DNA of 47,982 nucleotides from NCBI GenBank assembly GCA_963205075.1, contig CAUJIU010000098.1:1-47982 (forward strand). Direction: 5' to 3'. This DNA comes from Pseudomonadota bacterium (GTDB lineage Bacteria > Pseudomonadota > Alphaproteobacteria > Rhodobacterales > Rhodobacteraceae). This document shows positions 35,458 to 45,487 of this stretch, piece after piece. The first letter of the stretch is position 1. Each line of letters starts with the position of its first letter. A model generated the notes under the pieces. It saw only the letters and a list, made by a program, of their open reading frames with translations. It did not search any database and was not told where the DNA came from. The position numbers were made by a program, and so were the translations under genes.

Positions 35458-38400
35458 TCGGCGATGACCACCTTGCCCGGCGCGGTGCGGGCCCGCATCT
35501 GCGGCCGGTACATGTCCTCGACGCTGGCGGCGGGCTGATGGAACGAGCCCGGCGACACGGCGCGCACGATATAGGCGAGGCGGAACTGCGCGTCCGACTG
35601 CCAGTCGACCGCGGCCAGGAACCGGTCGGCCCGGAACTCGGCATTGGCGGCATAGGTGGTTTCCAGCCAGTCCAGCGCGCTGATCTCGCCCCCTTGCAGG
35701 AGGTTGGGATTGTCGATCTCGAACCCGGCGGGCAGCGGATCGCTGACCATCAGGCGCGCTTCCTGGCGGCCGAAGGGCTGCACGGTGATGACCACCACCA
35801 TCCGGTCGCCCACCTTCGTCGCGGCAGGGTCTACCGCGTCGCCGTCCAGCGTGTAGTAGTCGCGGCTGATGGCGTAGCCGTTGCCGCCCGCGGGCTCGCT
35901 GGTGCTGGGGACGCCAAAGGTCGTGACCGTCACATCGGTCGGGGCGGAGCCGCCGTTGACGATCTGCACCGGCGCCAGACCCATGCCCTGTTGGCGCAGC
36001 TGCACCACCGGACCGGCGGGCACCTGCCCGTCCACGGTCACGCCGGCATCGGCGAAATCGCGCACCAAGGCGTCGGCGGCCATCAGGGTCCATGCCGCCT
36101 CCTGGGTCGAGGGCCGGTCGGTCGGCGCCGAGACCTGCGCCGCCAGAGCCTCACGGTCGACGGCCGTGCTGCCGGCGGCCACGGCCAGCGCCAGAACCGC
36201 CGCCCGGTCGCGCCGGTTGGTGCCGTAATCGGCCCGCCAGACGCTTGCCAGCAGGTCGTCTGGCCGCGAGATCAGCATCGAGGCCGCCTGGCCGAACAGC
36301 CGGTCGGCCCGCACCTGATCCCCGGTCAGCGCCAGCGCCGCGCCAAGCTGCGCCGCGCCCAGGGGCGTGGTGAAGGCGCCCGACCGCTCATCGGCAAAGT
36401 AGCGCAGATCACCGACCGGGGCCGCGCCCTCGCGCGCCAGCACCATCAGCGCATAGGCAAGGTCTTCGCCGCCGCTCTCGAAGTCGGGGTAGTAGTTGAC
36501 CCGGTTGCGCAGGTTATCCATGGCGGTGCGGAAAGCCAGCGCCGGCACCTCGTGCCCGGCGGCGCGCGCCCGGCTGAGGAAATCGGTGACATAGGCGTCA
36601 AGCCACAGATCGCCCGAATCGGGCGACCAGAGCCCGAAAGAGCCGTTGGGCGCCTGGTTGGCCAGCACCGCGGTGATCGACTCGGCAATGCGGTCGCCGA
36701 TCCGGTCGCCGCCGGTCAGGTCCATGGCCTGCGCGACCGCGTCGAAATAGATCAGCGGCAGGGCGCGCGAGGTGACCTGCTCGGTGCAGCCATAGGGGTA
36801 GCGGTCGAGCGTGCGCAGCAAGCCGGGCGCGTCAAAGCGCGCCAGCGGCCCGACCGACAGGGTTGCCGTGCCGCTGCCCGGCACCATGCCGTCAAACACG
36901 CTGTCATCGAAGGTGAAGGTCTTGCCCGCCGCCAGGGTGAAGCGCGACATCTGCGAGATCTCGGGGTCATTGGCCATGACCGGAACCACCAGGGTCTTGG
37001 TCAGCACCCGGCCATCGGGCGTGGTCAGCGCGATCTCGATCCGGCCCTCGCCCACGTCGCCTGCGTCAAAGGGCAGGCGCAGCGTCGCCTTGCCGCCCTC
37101 GGTCAGGGTGACCAGTTCGGGCGGCGCGGTGGTCAGGCTCAGGCCTTCGGTCACGACCGAAAGCGCCATGTCGCCCGCCGGGCCTTCGGCATGGGTCAGT
37201 TCCAGCAGCAGGCGGCTGCGGTCGCCGGGCGCCATGAAGCGCGGCACGCTGGCCGTCACCACCACCGGGTCGCGGACGATCACGTCCTGCGCCGCCTGCC
37301 CGACCCCCCTGGACGACCAGGCAACCGCCATCAGCCGCACCGTGCCGTTGAAGGCGGGCAGGTCAAAGCCGATATGGGCGACGCCCGAGGCATCGACCGC
37401 CACCGGGCCGGAGAAATAGGCCAGCAGTTCCTCGGTCGGCGGGGGCGATTGCATGGCCATCTGCGCCATGGCGTCGCCGCCGGACCTGACGGTGCCCATG
37501 GCGCCGTTCAGCCCGTCGATCAGCTGGCCATAGATATCGCGCAGCTCGACCCCGAGCCGCCGCTGGCCAAAGTAGTAGTCCGCCGGGTCCGGCGACTGGA
37601 ATGCCGTCAGGTTGAGTATGCCGACATCAACCGCCGCCAGCGTGACATAGGCGGTATCGCCCTCGGCCACGCCGCCGACGCTGACTTCGGCCTCAAGCCG
37701 CCCGCGTGGCGCCACATCGGCGTTCCAGCTCAGCGTCACCGGCAGGGCCTTGTCGCCGGGATCGACTGCGGCATGGGCCAGCCCCAGCGCGCGGGCCGGG
37801 TTGCGGCCGCCGGTCAGGTCCATGGGCCGGATCAGGCTGGCCGAGACATAGACGCCCGCGCCCCATTCATCGGTCACCGGCAGTGCGACGGTATTCTCGC
37901 CAGCCACCGCCGTGACGGTCTGCATCGCGATCACATGGTCGGACATGACGGTGATGACCGCCTGCCCGGCATCGCGCGGCACAAAGCGGAACTGCGCGGT
38001 ATCGCCAACGCGGTAGGCGGCAGCGTCAAGCCCGGCTTCCAGCATGTCGGGCGTATCGGTGGCGCCGGCGCTGGCATACCAGCCGGCATCGAAAGCCACC
38101 GAGCTGGCGATATAGGCCCCGTCCGCCCGCTCGACCACCAGCTCGTATTCGCCCCAGAGCACCGGTGCCTGAACGCGCACCGGCTCGGCGCCCAGAGTGG
38201 CGGCGCCGGTGGCAATGCGTTCGCGCGTGGTGATCGGCTCCCAGTTCCAGTTGCCATATTGCTGATACCACTGATAGCGGGTCGAGATCCGGTTCAGCGT
38301 CCAGACCACCTGCATCGGTGCCGGTTCAAGGTCGGGGTTCAGGCCGATCAGGTCGAACCTGGCGGTTTCGCCCTCGCCCAGCGCGCCGTCAAAGGCCGGC

Positions 38401-40877
38401 CGGATGCCGATCATGTCGGTCACCGGCAGCACCGGGGCCGTCATGCGCCGCTCGACCGGCCGCCCCGACCCTTCCGAGAGGCGGGCGGTGACGGTCAGCT
38501 CGAGCGGCCGGCCCGCGGCCGCAACCTCGGCCAGATCGAGCGGCACGCTCGCCATGCCATCCGGCCCGGTACGGTCGCCGCCAAAATAGGTGAATTCGGT
38601 GACGGGATATTCGTGGTAGCGGCCAAAGCTGAACTTCGGGAACTGTTCCAGCGTGGTGGTCGGGCGCAGATAGGCCTCGCCCTCGATCTTGAGATCGGTG
38701 CCGGGCGCCCCGAACAGGTAGCGCGCGTCAATCGCCAGATCGGGCCGGTCGCCCAGCCGGATCTGCGCGGGCAGCGCCAGATCGAAGTCGATGCGCTCGG
38801 GCAGGAAGTCCTCGACCAGAACCCGGGTCGCGGCCAGCGGCTCGGCGTCCAGATCGGCGCGCACCTCGATCCGCCAGGCGCCGCGCGGGGCGTTGCCGGC
38901 GATGGGCAGGGCAAAGACATGGCCGCCCGCCTGATCGGAGGTCGAGGTGATACGGCTGTATTCCACCCCGTCGGGACGGCGCAGGATGGCGGTCAGCGGG
39001 ATCGACGGCAGCGCCAGCGCCGCGCCGTCACGCATCAGCGCGGTCAGGTGGATGGTTTCGCCGGCGCGATAGGCGCCGCGATCGGGCGTCAGGAAAACGT
39101 CGATCGGGCCAGCGGCGGCGCGCCCCTCGACGCCACGGTCCGACAGGTCGAAGGCCGCGTCGCGCAGCGACAGGAAGGCCATGTCATCGCCGCTTTCGGC
39201 CATGACCAGCGCCGGGGCGCTGGACCCGGTGCCGCGCGTCAGGCCGGGGGCAAAGCGGGCGACGCCTTCGGGCGAGGTCTGCGCCGTGCCGAGAACGGCA
39301 TTCGATTCGCTCAGCAGCGTCACCGCGACCCCGCCGCGCGCCTGCGCGTCGCCCAGGCCGCGCACCATGACCGACAGCCCGTCATTGCCCATCCAGGTCG
39401 CGATGCCCAGATCGGACAGGATGAACCATTGGGTCGACGGGGGGTTGTCATAGGGATCGGCCCCCGGCACTGCCGCCGACAGCACGTAGATGCCCGCCGG
39501 TTGTCCGGCCAGCGCCTCGGCCAGCGGGATGCGGGTGACGGTATCCTTGTTGAGATCGACCTCGGTCGCAACGCTGCCATGCCAGAACACCTCGGCCATG
39601 GAGCTGTCGAACCAGTCCAGCGACCAGTCGTAGAGCGGGCTGGCGAACAGGTCTTCCTGCATGGACCGCAGGATGTTGCGGTCGGTCATGCGGCGCAGCG
39701 TCAGGTCGACGCTCGGCAGGTTGACGGTCTCGATCGGGATGGCGATGTCGCCGATGCGCGGCAGCACATAGGCCCGGCTGGCAAAGCGGACCGCCGGGCT
39801 GCGGTCGCGGACATAGAGCATCAGCTCGGTCGGGCTGCCAAGGGTTTCGCCATTGGCAGCAGGCAGGCCCTGCCGCAACACGACGCGCACCCGCTCGCCA
39901 TGGGTTGCCCCGTCGACGCACAGCTCGTTGCCGTTGACCTCGACGGTCATCGACTGGTCGTCGAGCTTGACGAACGGCGTGTAATCGACCCCCGCGGGCA
40001 CCAGAGCCTCGGTGAAGGCGACACAGATGCGCGGCACCGCCGAGTCGCTCTCGACCCGGGTCTCGCTCACGCGGAAGCCGTAGAGGCCGATGGCACGGTC
40101 AAGCTGCTCCTGGGTGTCGCGGCGGGGCGAGATATCCTGCGCCAGCATCAACGCCGGGATCATCAGCGCGCCGCGCCCCCGGTCTTCCAGCGCGCGGGCC
40201 AGATCGGCAAGGGCTGCGGCCTGCAACGCCGGATCCTGCGCACGCAGATAGCCGGCAATCGCCGCCGGAACGGCGCGGTCGCGCAGCGCCTGGGTGCTCG
40301 GGTTGCCGTTGGACTCGGCCACCAGCGCCAGTTGCGAATAGTCCAGCCACAGCTGGGCCTGATCGTTTACCGCCAGCGCCGCGCCGTAATACAGCAGCGC
40401 GGTGAAATCGTCGGAATTGGCGCGATAGGACCGCGCCTGGGCCAGCAGATCTGCAAAGGGCACCTCGTCGCTGGAATGATAGCGGCCGATATTCTCGGCG
40501 ATGAGCCGCGCCTGCTCCAGATCGCCGGGCGAGAGGAAGGACAGGGTGGCCACACGCTCGGCCTCGGCGGCAAGCACGCCGGCATCGGTGGCAATGATCC
40601 GGGCCGAGATCGCGCCCTCGAACGGGCTTACCTGGCTGACCGCGCTCTTGGGAAAGCAGGCGTTGGATCTCTGGTTGAAGGTGAATGCCTGACACTGCGC
40701 GTTGGTCAGGCAGGCGACCTGGCAGGCATCGAGCGTGGTGTCGAAGATCGCCGACAGGTCGGAGCCATAGAAATCGGTATTGCGCGAGATCGCCACGTGG
40801 CGGTCGGGGACCGCATCCTGTGCCAGAGCCGGTGTGGACAGGAAGACCGCAAGAATTACCGAGATCAACGCGCGCAT
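35454..40877 (-). CDS. Bacterial alpha-2-macroglobulin with N-terminal PAN domain
   Basis: A 1807-residue periplasmic protease trap, YfhM-like. The signal peptide is residues 1-20 (STPALA-Q), with no lipobox, unlike lipid-anchored E. coli YfhM. Residues about 25-95 are a Cys-rich PAN/Apple unit (DACQVACLTNAQCQAF, ACFPK). Macroglobulin domains MG1-MG2 and the bait region follow. The thioester motif GCTEQ has C1364 and Q1367, inside an alpha-helical thioester domain. The start is chosen at 40877 because it gives a clean signal peptide; an upstream in-frame ATG adds 15 residues. Coupled to pbpC by ATGA, it likely protects the periplasm while PBP1C repairs the wall. Confidence 0.93.
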   Translation of the reverse strand: MRALISVILAVFLSTPALAQDAVPDRHVAISRNTDFYGSDLSAIFDTTLDACQVACLTNAQCQAFTFNQRSNACFPKSAVSQVSPFEGAISARIIATDAGVLAAEAERVATLSFLSPGDLEQARLIAENIGRYHSSDEVPFADLLAQARSYRANSDDFTALLYYGAALAVNDQAQLWLDYSQLALVAESNGNPSTQALRDRAVPAAIAGYLRAQDPALQAAALADLARALEDRGRGALMIPALMLAQDISPRRDTQEQLDRAIGLYGFRVSETRVESDSAVPRICVAFTEALVPAGVDYTPFVKLDDQSMTVEVNGNELCVDGATHGERVRVVLRQGLPAANGETLGSPTELMLYVRDRSPAVRFASRAYVLPRIGDIAIPIETVNLPSVDLTLRRMTDRNILRSMQEDLFASPLYDWSLDWFDSSMAEVFWHGSVATEVDLNKDTVTRIPLAEALAGQPAGIYVLSAAVPGADPYDNPPSTQWFILSDLGIATWMGNDGLSVMVRGLGDAQARGGVAVTLLSESNAVLGTAQTSPEGVARFAPGLTRGTGSSAPALVMAESGDDMAFLSLRDAAFDLSDRGVEGRAAAGPIDVFLTPDRGAYRAGETIHLTALMRDGAALALPSIPLTAILRRPDGVEYSRITSTSDQAGGHVFALPIAGNAPRGAWRIEVRADLDAEPLAATRVLVEDFLPERIDFDLALPAQIRLGDRPDLAIDARYLFGAPGTDLKIEGEAYLRPTTTLEQFPKFSFGRYHEYPVTEFTYFGGDRTGPDGMASVPLDLAEVAAAGRPLELTVTARLSEGSGRPVERRMTAPVLPVTDMIGIRPAFDGALGEGETARFDLIGLNPDLEPAPMQVVWTLNRISTRYQWYQQYGNWNWEPITTRERIATGAATLGAEPVRVQAPVLWGEYELVVERADGAYIASSVAFDAGWYASAGATDTPDMLEAGLDAAAYRVGDTAQFRFVPRDAGQAVITVMSDHVIAMQTVTAVAGENTVALPVTDEWGAGVYVSASLIRPMDLTGGRNPARALGLAHAAVDPGDKALPVTLSWNADVAPRGRLEAEVSVGGVAEGDTAYVTLAAVDVGILNLTAFQSPDPADYYFGQRRLGVELRDIYGQLIDGLNGAMGTVRSGGDAMAQMAMQSPPPTEELLAYFSGPVAVDASGVAHIGFDLPAFNGTVRLMAVAWSSRGVGQAAQDVIVRDPVVVTASVPRFMAPGDRSRLLLELTHAEGPAGDMALSVVTEGLSLTTAPPELVTLTEGGKATLRLPFDAGDVGEGRIEIALTTPDGRVLTKTLVVPVMANDPEISQMSRFTLAAGKTFTFDDSVFDGMVPGSGTATLSVGPLARFDAPGLLRTLDRYPYGCTEQVTSRALPLIYFDAVAQAMDLTGGDRIGDRIAESITAVLANQAPNGSFGLWSPDSGDLWLDAYVTDFLSRARAAGHEVPALAFRTAMDNLRNRVNYYPDFESGGEDLAYALMVLAREGAAPVGDLRYFADERSGAFTTPLGAAQLGAALALTGDQVRADRLFGQAASMLISRPDDLLASVWRADYGTNRRDRAAVLALAVAAGSTAVDREALAAQVSAPTDRPSTQEAAWTLMAADALVRDFADAGVTVDGQVPAGPVVQLRQQGMGLAPVQIVNGGSAPTDVTVTTFGVPSTSEPAGGNGYAISRDYYTLDGDAVDPAATKVGDRMVVVITVQPFGRQEARLMVSDPLPAGFEIDNPNLLQGGEISALDWLETTYAANAEFRADRFLAAVDWQSDAQFRLAYIVRAVSPGSFHQPAASVEDMYRPQMRARTAPGKVVIAE

Positions 40878-40958
40878 GACAATTACCCCACTGGCTCGCA
40901 ACACGCCAAGGCTCGCATGCAACCCGGTGAGAAATCAACGATTCCGGCAGGCCAGCGA

Positions 40959-42995
40959 CTAGCTGTCGCGCAGAATTTCCAGAAACGCGCCGCCAAAGCG
41001 CTCGGCATGGCGCTCGCCCAGCACCCGGCGCAGCGCCGCCTCGTCAGGAGAGCCAAGGGTGGCGACCCTGGCCAGCACGTTGGCCGGGCAGCTCATCGGC
41101 TTGCCGGTGCCGTCCGGCCCGCGCGCCAGCTCCGTCTGCGCCTGCATCAGCCGGTCGAACAGCCCGCCCTGATCGCGCCCGGCAAGCTTGAGGCGCTGAG
41201 GGTGCACAGGCGCGCTGGCCCCGGCGACAACCGCAAGAAACTCCCGCCCGTAGGTTGCCAGCTTCTTGGCGCCGACCCCGGTGATATGGGCCATCGCGTC
41301 CAGCGTCATCGGCCGGGTCTGCGCCATCTCGACCAGCGTCCGGTCGGTGAAGATGATGTAGGCGGGCACGCCCGCCGCCTCCGACAAGGCCCGCCGCCTG
41401 GCCTTGAGCGCCGACAGGAGCGGCGCGTCTTCCTCGCCCACCAGCGCCTTGACGCGCGGCCCCGTCCCCTTGGCGGCGCGGATCGTGTCGCGCCGCATGC
41501 GAATCTGCTGCTCGCCGCGCAGGATCGGGCGGGCGCGCTCGGTCATCGTCAGGCCGCCGTGCCGCTCGGGGTCGGGGCGGATCAGGTCATGGCCCATCAT
41601 CTGCCGGAAGATCGCCTGCCACTGGCGGCGGTCGTAATCCTTGCCGACACCGAAGGTCGGCAGCTCGGCATGGCCATTCTGGCGGACCTTGTCGGTCTCC
41701 TGGCCCAGGAGGATGTCGATCAGGTGGCCGGCGCCGAACCGCTCGCCGGTGCGCAGGGCCGCCGACAGCGCCATGCGCACCGATGTGGTGGCGTCAAAGA
41801 CCTCGGCCGGACGGTCGCAGAGGTCGCAATTGCCGCAGGCCTGCGCGTCTTCCCCGAAATAGCCCAGCAAGGTCGCGCGGCGGCAATCCAGCGCCTCGGC
41901 CAGCCCCAGAAGCGCGTTCAGCCGCGCATGGTCGGCCATGCGGCGCTCTGGCGGGGCGAGGCCCTCGTCGATCTGGCTGCGGCGAAAGCGGATATCGTCG
42001 GGGCCGAACAGGGTCAGCGTTTCGGCCGGGGCGCCGTCGCGCCCGGCGCGGCCGATCTCCTGGTAATAGGCCTCGATGGATTTGGGCAGGTCCGCATGGG
42101 CGACCCAGCGGATGTCCGGCTTGTCGATGCCCATGCCGAAAGCCACCGTGGCCACCACGATCAGCCCGTCCTCGCGCTGAAAGCGCGCCTCGGCGATGCG
42201 GCGGTCCTCGGCTTCCATGCCGCCGTGATAGTGGCAGGCGCTGTGCCCGGCCTCCGACAGGGCGCGCGCCAGCGTCTCGGTCTTGGCGCGGGTGCCGCAA
42301 TAGACGATGCCGGACTGGCCGCGCCGCGCTTCGGCAAAGTCGAGGATCTGCTTGCGCGGGCTGTCCTTGATCGAGAAGGCCAGGTGGATGTTGGGCCGGT
42401 CGAAACCGCGCAGGAACACCTCGGGCCGGTCGGCGCCGAACAGCCGCTCGATGATCTCGGCGCGGGTCTCGGCATCGGCGGTGGCGGTGAAGGCCGCCAG
42501 CGGCACGCCCAATGCGCGGCGCAGCTCGCCGATCTTGAGGTAATCGGGGCGGAAGTCGTGGCCCCACTGGCTGACGCAATGGGCCTCGTCCACCGCGATC
42601 AGCGCCACCCCGGCGCGCTTCAGCATCGGCAGCGTGGCGCCGGAGGCCAGCCGTTCCGGCGCGATGTAGAGCAGCTTGAGCCGCCCGGCACCCAGCGCCT
42701 CGTGGACGGCATCGGTCTCGTCCTGGGTGTTGCCGCTGGTCAGGGCGCCTGCCTCGACACCGGCCTCGCGCAGCCCGCGCACCTGGTCGCGCATCAGCGC
42801 GATCAGCGGCGAGATCACCACGGTCACGCCATCCAGCAGCAGCGCAGGCAATTGAAAACACAAGGATTTGCCGCCACCCGTCGGCATGATGGCCAACGTG
42901 TTGCGGCCGGCGGCGACGGCGGCGACGATCTCTTCCTGACCGGGGCGGAAGCTATCAAAGCCGAATACGTCACGAAGGTGCGTGGCGACGGGCAT
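40959..42995 (-). CDS. recQ: ATP-dependent DNA helicase RecQ
   Basis: A 678-residue 3'-to-5' DNA helicase for recombination and fork repair. Motif I is MPTGGGKSLCFQLPA, motif II is DEAHCVSQWGHDFRP, motif VI is QEIGRAGRDG. The zinc-binding RQC region has CRRATLLGYFGE then CGNCDLC. A C-terminal HRDC domain includes IFTDRTLVEMA and GVGAKKLATYG. The start is ATG 42995; the TTG one codon upstream is not needed. It runs toward the alpha-2-macroglobulin gene with an 81-base gap. Confidence 0.96.
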   Translation of the reverse strand: MPVATHLRDVFGFDSFRPGQEEIVAAVAAGRNTLAIMPTGGGKSLCFQLPALLLDGVTVVISPLIALMRDQVRGLREAGVEAGALTSGNTQDETDAVHEALGAGRLKLLYIAPERLASGATLPMLKRAGVALIAVDEAHCVSQWGHDFRPDYLKIGELRRALGVPLAAFTATADAETRAEIIERLFGADRPEVFLRGFDRPNIHLAFSIKDSPRKQILDFAEARRGQSGIVYCGTRAKTETLARALSEAGHSACHYHGGMEAEDRRIAEARFQREDGLIVVATVAFGMGIDKPDIRWVAHADLPKSIEAYYQEIGRAGRDGAPAETLTLFGPDDIRFRRSQIDEGLAPPERRMADHARLNALLGLAEALDCRRATLLGYFGEDAQACGNCDLCDRPAEVFDATTSVRMALSAALRTGERFGAGHLIDILLGQETDKVRQNGHAELPTFGVGKDYDRRQWQAIFRQMMGHDLIRPDPERHGGLTMTERARPILRGEQQIRMRRDTIRAAKGTGPRVKALVGEEDAPLLSALKARRRALSEAAGVPAYIIFTDRTLVEMAQTRPMTLDAMAHITGVGAKKLATYGREFLAVVAGASAPVHPQRLKLAGRDQGGLFDRLMQAQTELARGPDGTGKPMSCPANVLARVATLGSPDEAALRRVLGERHAERFGGAFLEILRDS

Positions 42996-43076
42996 CAATG
43001 GGGCCTGTGGGCTGACTGCTCTTGGGCCCGACTGTCACATACCGGGCGGACCAAGGGCAAGGCCACCCCGCCGAGG

Positions 43077-43364
43077 TCAGACGAAATAGGCCACGTTGTT
43101 GCGCAGGATGATTTCGAGGAAGGTCAGCAGGATCAGCACCAGGATCGGCGTGACATCGAACTGGCCGAAGGTCGGCACGATCCGGCGCAAGGGCTCGTAG
43201 ATCGGGGCCAGCACCTTCTTGAGGCCGAAATACACCTGGACCACCAGCGGCTGGCGCACGTTGAGCACCTCGAACCGGATCAGCCAGCCCATCATGAAAT
43301 GGGCGATGACCAGAAACCGGAAGGCGCGGATCACGAAGAGCAGGATCTCGTAGAGCGATTGCAT
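43077..43364 (-). CDS. YggT family membrane protein
   Basis: A 95-residue membrane protein with two hydrophobic regions (about residues 5-35 and 70-92) joined by a loop reading LAPIYEPLRRIVPTFGQFD, the YggT signature. The family is linked to osmotic stress and membrane organisation without a known reaction. It is 81 bases before recQ on the same strand and divergent from the thioesterase gene. Confidence 0.9.
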   Translation of the reverse strand: MQSLYEILLFVIRAFRFLVIAHFMMGWLIRFEVLNVRQPLVVQVYFGLKKVLAPIYEPLRRIVPTFGQFDVTPILVLILLTFLEIILRNNVAYFV

Positions 43365-43502
43365 GGCAGGCCTTTTGTCTGACCGGCTCCACCTAGTCGC
43401 TCAGACGCCCGGCGGCAATCCCCCGGCGGCACTTCCGCCACGTTGGCCCTTGACCGCGACCCGGGCAATCCTAAGGTCCGCCCGATCCGCACAGAGGTTC
43501 CC

Positions 43503-44039
43503 ATGTATCCCGTCTTCCGCTTCGCCTGGCAGTTCTTCCTGCATCGCAACGACCCGCCCCTGGGTCTGTTCGATACCCATCTGAGCGCGCATGTCTGCTG
43601 GCCCTGGGATCTGGATTTCTGGATGGAGCTGAACAACGGCCGCACCCTGACGCTCTATGATCTGGCCCGACTGCCGCTCGCCAAGCGCGCGGGGATGATC
43701 GCGGCGGTGCGGCGGCGGGGCTGGGGGCTGACGGTCGCCGGCACCATCATCCGCTATCGTCGCCGGATCCGCGCCTTTGACCGCTACACCATGCGCTCGC
43801 GCTGCATCGGCTGGGATTCCCGTTTCATCTATATCGAGCAATCCATGTGGACAGGCTCGGACGACTGCGCCTCGCATGCGGTGCTGCGCATGGCGACCGT
43901 CGGCCCCAAGGGCATCGTCGAGCCGGCGCTGGTGGCGCAGGAGATGGGATATACGGGCGCCCCGCCGGCCCTGCCCGAATGGGTCCTTGGCTGGTCCGAA
44001 GTCGAGGCCAGGCGCCCCTGGCCGCCGATGCAGGACTGA
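43503..44039 (+). CDS. Acyl-CoA thioesterase-like (hotdog fold) protein
   Basis: A 178-residue protein of the 4-hydroxybenzoyl-CoA thioesterase-like class. The hotdog region includes DLDFWMELNNGRTLTLYDLAR (about 38-58), where N and E are the usual active-site positions, and strands RYRRRIRAFDRY and FIYIEQSMW. GAGG lies 5 bases before the ATG. Proteins of this form may hydrolyse acyl-CoA; the substrate is unknown. Confidence 0.82.
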   Translation: MYPVFRFAWQFFLHRNDPPLGLFDTHLSAHVCWPWDLDFWMELNNGRTLTLYDLARLPLAKRAGMIAAVRRRGWGLTVAGTIIRYRRRIRAFDRYTMRSRCIGWDSRFIYIEQSMWTGSDDCASHAVLRMATVGPKGIVEPALVAQEMGYTGAPPALPEWVLGWSEVEARRPWPPMQD

Positions 44040-44107
44040 GCGGCCAAAGCTCCGCTTGCCAGAGGCCGGATTTGCGGATTTGTTCCTTTGCAAAGCAGGG
44101 GGACAAG

Positions 44108-45487
44108 ATGGCGATTTCCAAGAAACAGCGGATCTGGGGCTGGATGTCCTTCGACTGGGCGCAGCAACCCTTCTACACGCTGGGCCTGACCTTCATCTTC
44201 GGCCCCTACTTCGCCTATGTGGCGACCGAGGTGTTCATGGCGTCGGGCGCGACCGAGGCGGCTGCGGACGCCCATGCGCAATCGCTCTGGTCTCTGGGGC
44301 AGACGGTGGCCGGACTGTTCATCGCCATCACCGCGCCGTTCCTGGGGGCCTGGGCCGACTCGACCGGGCGCAAGATGCCCTGGGTGCTGTTCTTTTCCGC
44401 CATCTACGTCGTGGCCAGCTGGGCGATCTGGTGGCTGACGCCGGATGGCAATTCGCTGATCCTCATGCTGGTGGTGTTCTACATCGGCTTCATCGCCGCC
44501 GAGAGCGCGCTCAACTTCACCAATGCCTATCTGCCCTCGCTGGGCGATGACCGCGAGGTCGGGCGCATCTCCGGCTCGGGTTCGGCCTTCGGCTATTGGG
44601 GCGGGGTGGTGTCGCTGTTCGTGATGCTGCTGCTTCTGGCCGAGAATGACAGCGGCGTGACGCTGCTGGGCAACGCGCCCCTGTTCGGGCTGGACCCGGC
44701 GCTGCGCGAAGGCACCCGGTCGGTCGGGCCGTTCATCGCCATCTGGTTCGTGGTGTTCTCGTTGCCGTTCTTCCTGTGGGTGCGTGATGGCCGCAGCGCC
44801 CCGGCGCGGCCGACCTCGATCGGCAGTGTCTGGAGCGATCTGAAAGCGACGCTCGCGGGCGTCACCAAGCGGCCGAGCCTGAGCGCCTTCCTGATCGGCT
44901 CGATGTTCTATCGCGATGCGCTGAATGCGCTTTATGCATTCGGTGGCGTCTATGCGAGCCTGGTGCTCGACTGGTCGATCATCCAGATCGGCGTCTTCGG
45001 CATCGTGGGCGCGATCATGGCCGCGATCGTGACCTGGGCCGGTGGGCTGTTCGACCAGCGGATCGGGCCCAAGCCGGTGATCGCCGCCGGGGTCTGGGCG
45101 CTGATCGTGGTCTGCACCATCATTGTCGGCATGTCGCGGCAAAGCCTGTTCGGGATGCCGCTTCCCGAAGGCTCGCTGATCCCCGATATCATCTTCTACG
45201 TCTGCGGGGCGGCCATCGGCGGCGCGGGCGGCATGCTCTACGCCGCCTCGCGCTCGCTGATGGTGCGCCATACCCACCCTGCCCGTCCGACCGAGGCTTT
45301 CGGCCTGTTCGCGCTGACCGGCAAGGCCACGGCCTTTCTCGCCCCGGCGCTGATCTCGTTCTGCACCTGGTGGACGCAGAGCAACCAGTTGGGGTTCGTG
45401 CCGGTGATCTTCCTTTTCCTCATCGGGCTGGTGATGCTACGCTGGGTCAACAAGGATGGAGACCGAGCAGAATGGTCCGCTACCTAG
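44108..45487 (+). CDS. MFS transporter, UMF1/Atg22-like
   Basis: A 459-residue inner-membrane transporter with 12 predicted helices. The N-terminal WGWMSFDWAQQPFYTL and the ADSTGRKMPW loop are features of UMF1-type proteins. The two halves are joined by a loop near ARPTSIGSVWSDLKATLAG. ATG 44108 follows AGGGGGA. A longer reading from 43847 runs through the thioesterase gene and is rejected. It overlaps mepA by 16 bases. The family includes amino-acid exporters; the substrate here is unknown. Confidence 0.88.
   Translation: MAISKKQRIWGWMSFDWAQQPFYTLGLTFIFGPYFAYVATEVFMASGATEAAADAHAQSLWSLGQTVAGLFIAITAPFLGAWADSTGRKMPWVLFFSAIYVVASWAIWWLTPDGNSLILMLVVFYIGFIAAESALNFTNAYLPSLGDDREVGRISGSGSAFGYWGGVVSLFVMLLLLAENDSGVTLLGNAPLFGLDPALREGTRSVGPFIAIWFVVFSLPFFLWVRDGRSAPARPTSIGSVWSDLKATLAGVTKRPSLSAFLIGSMFYRDALNALYAFGGVYASLVLDWSIIQIGVFGIVGAIMAAIVTWAGGLFDQRIGPKPVIAAGVWALIVVCTIIVGMSRQSLFGMPLPEGSLIPDIIFYVCGAAIGGAGGMLYAASRSLMVRHTHPARPTEAFGLFALTGKATAFLAPALISFCTWWTQSNQLGFVPVIFLFLIGLVMLRWVNKDGDRAEWSAT

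Noticed and set aside
35538..43382. A 2614-codon open frame on the + strand
   Set aside because: It lies antisense to alpha-2-macroglobulin, recQ and yggT. GC-rich codon use removes stops from one antisense frame. The translation is Arg/Gly/His-rich with no domain.
43847..44107. An 87-residue N-terminal extension of the MFS transporter
   Set aside because: It overlaps the thioesterase gene in another frame and lacks family likeness; ATG 44108 follows a purine-rich ribosome site.
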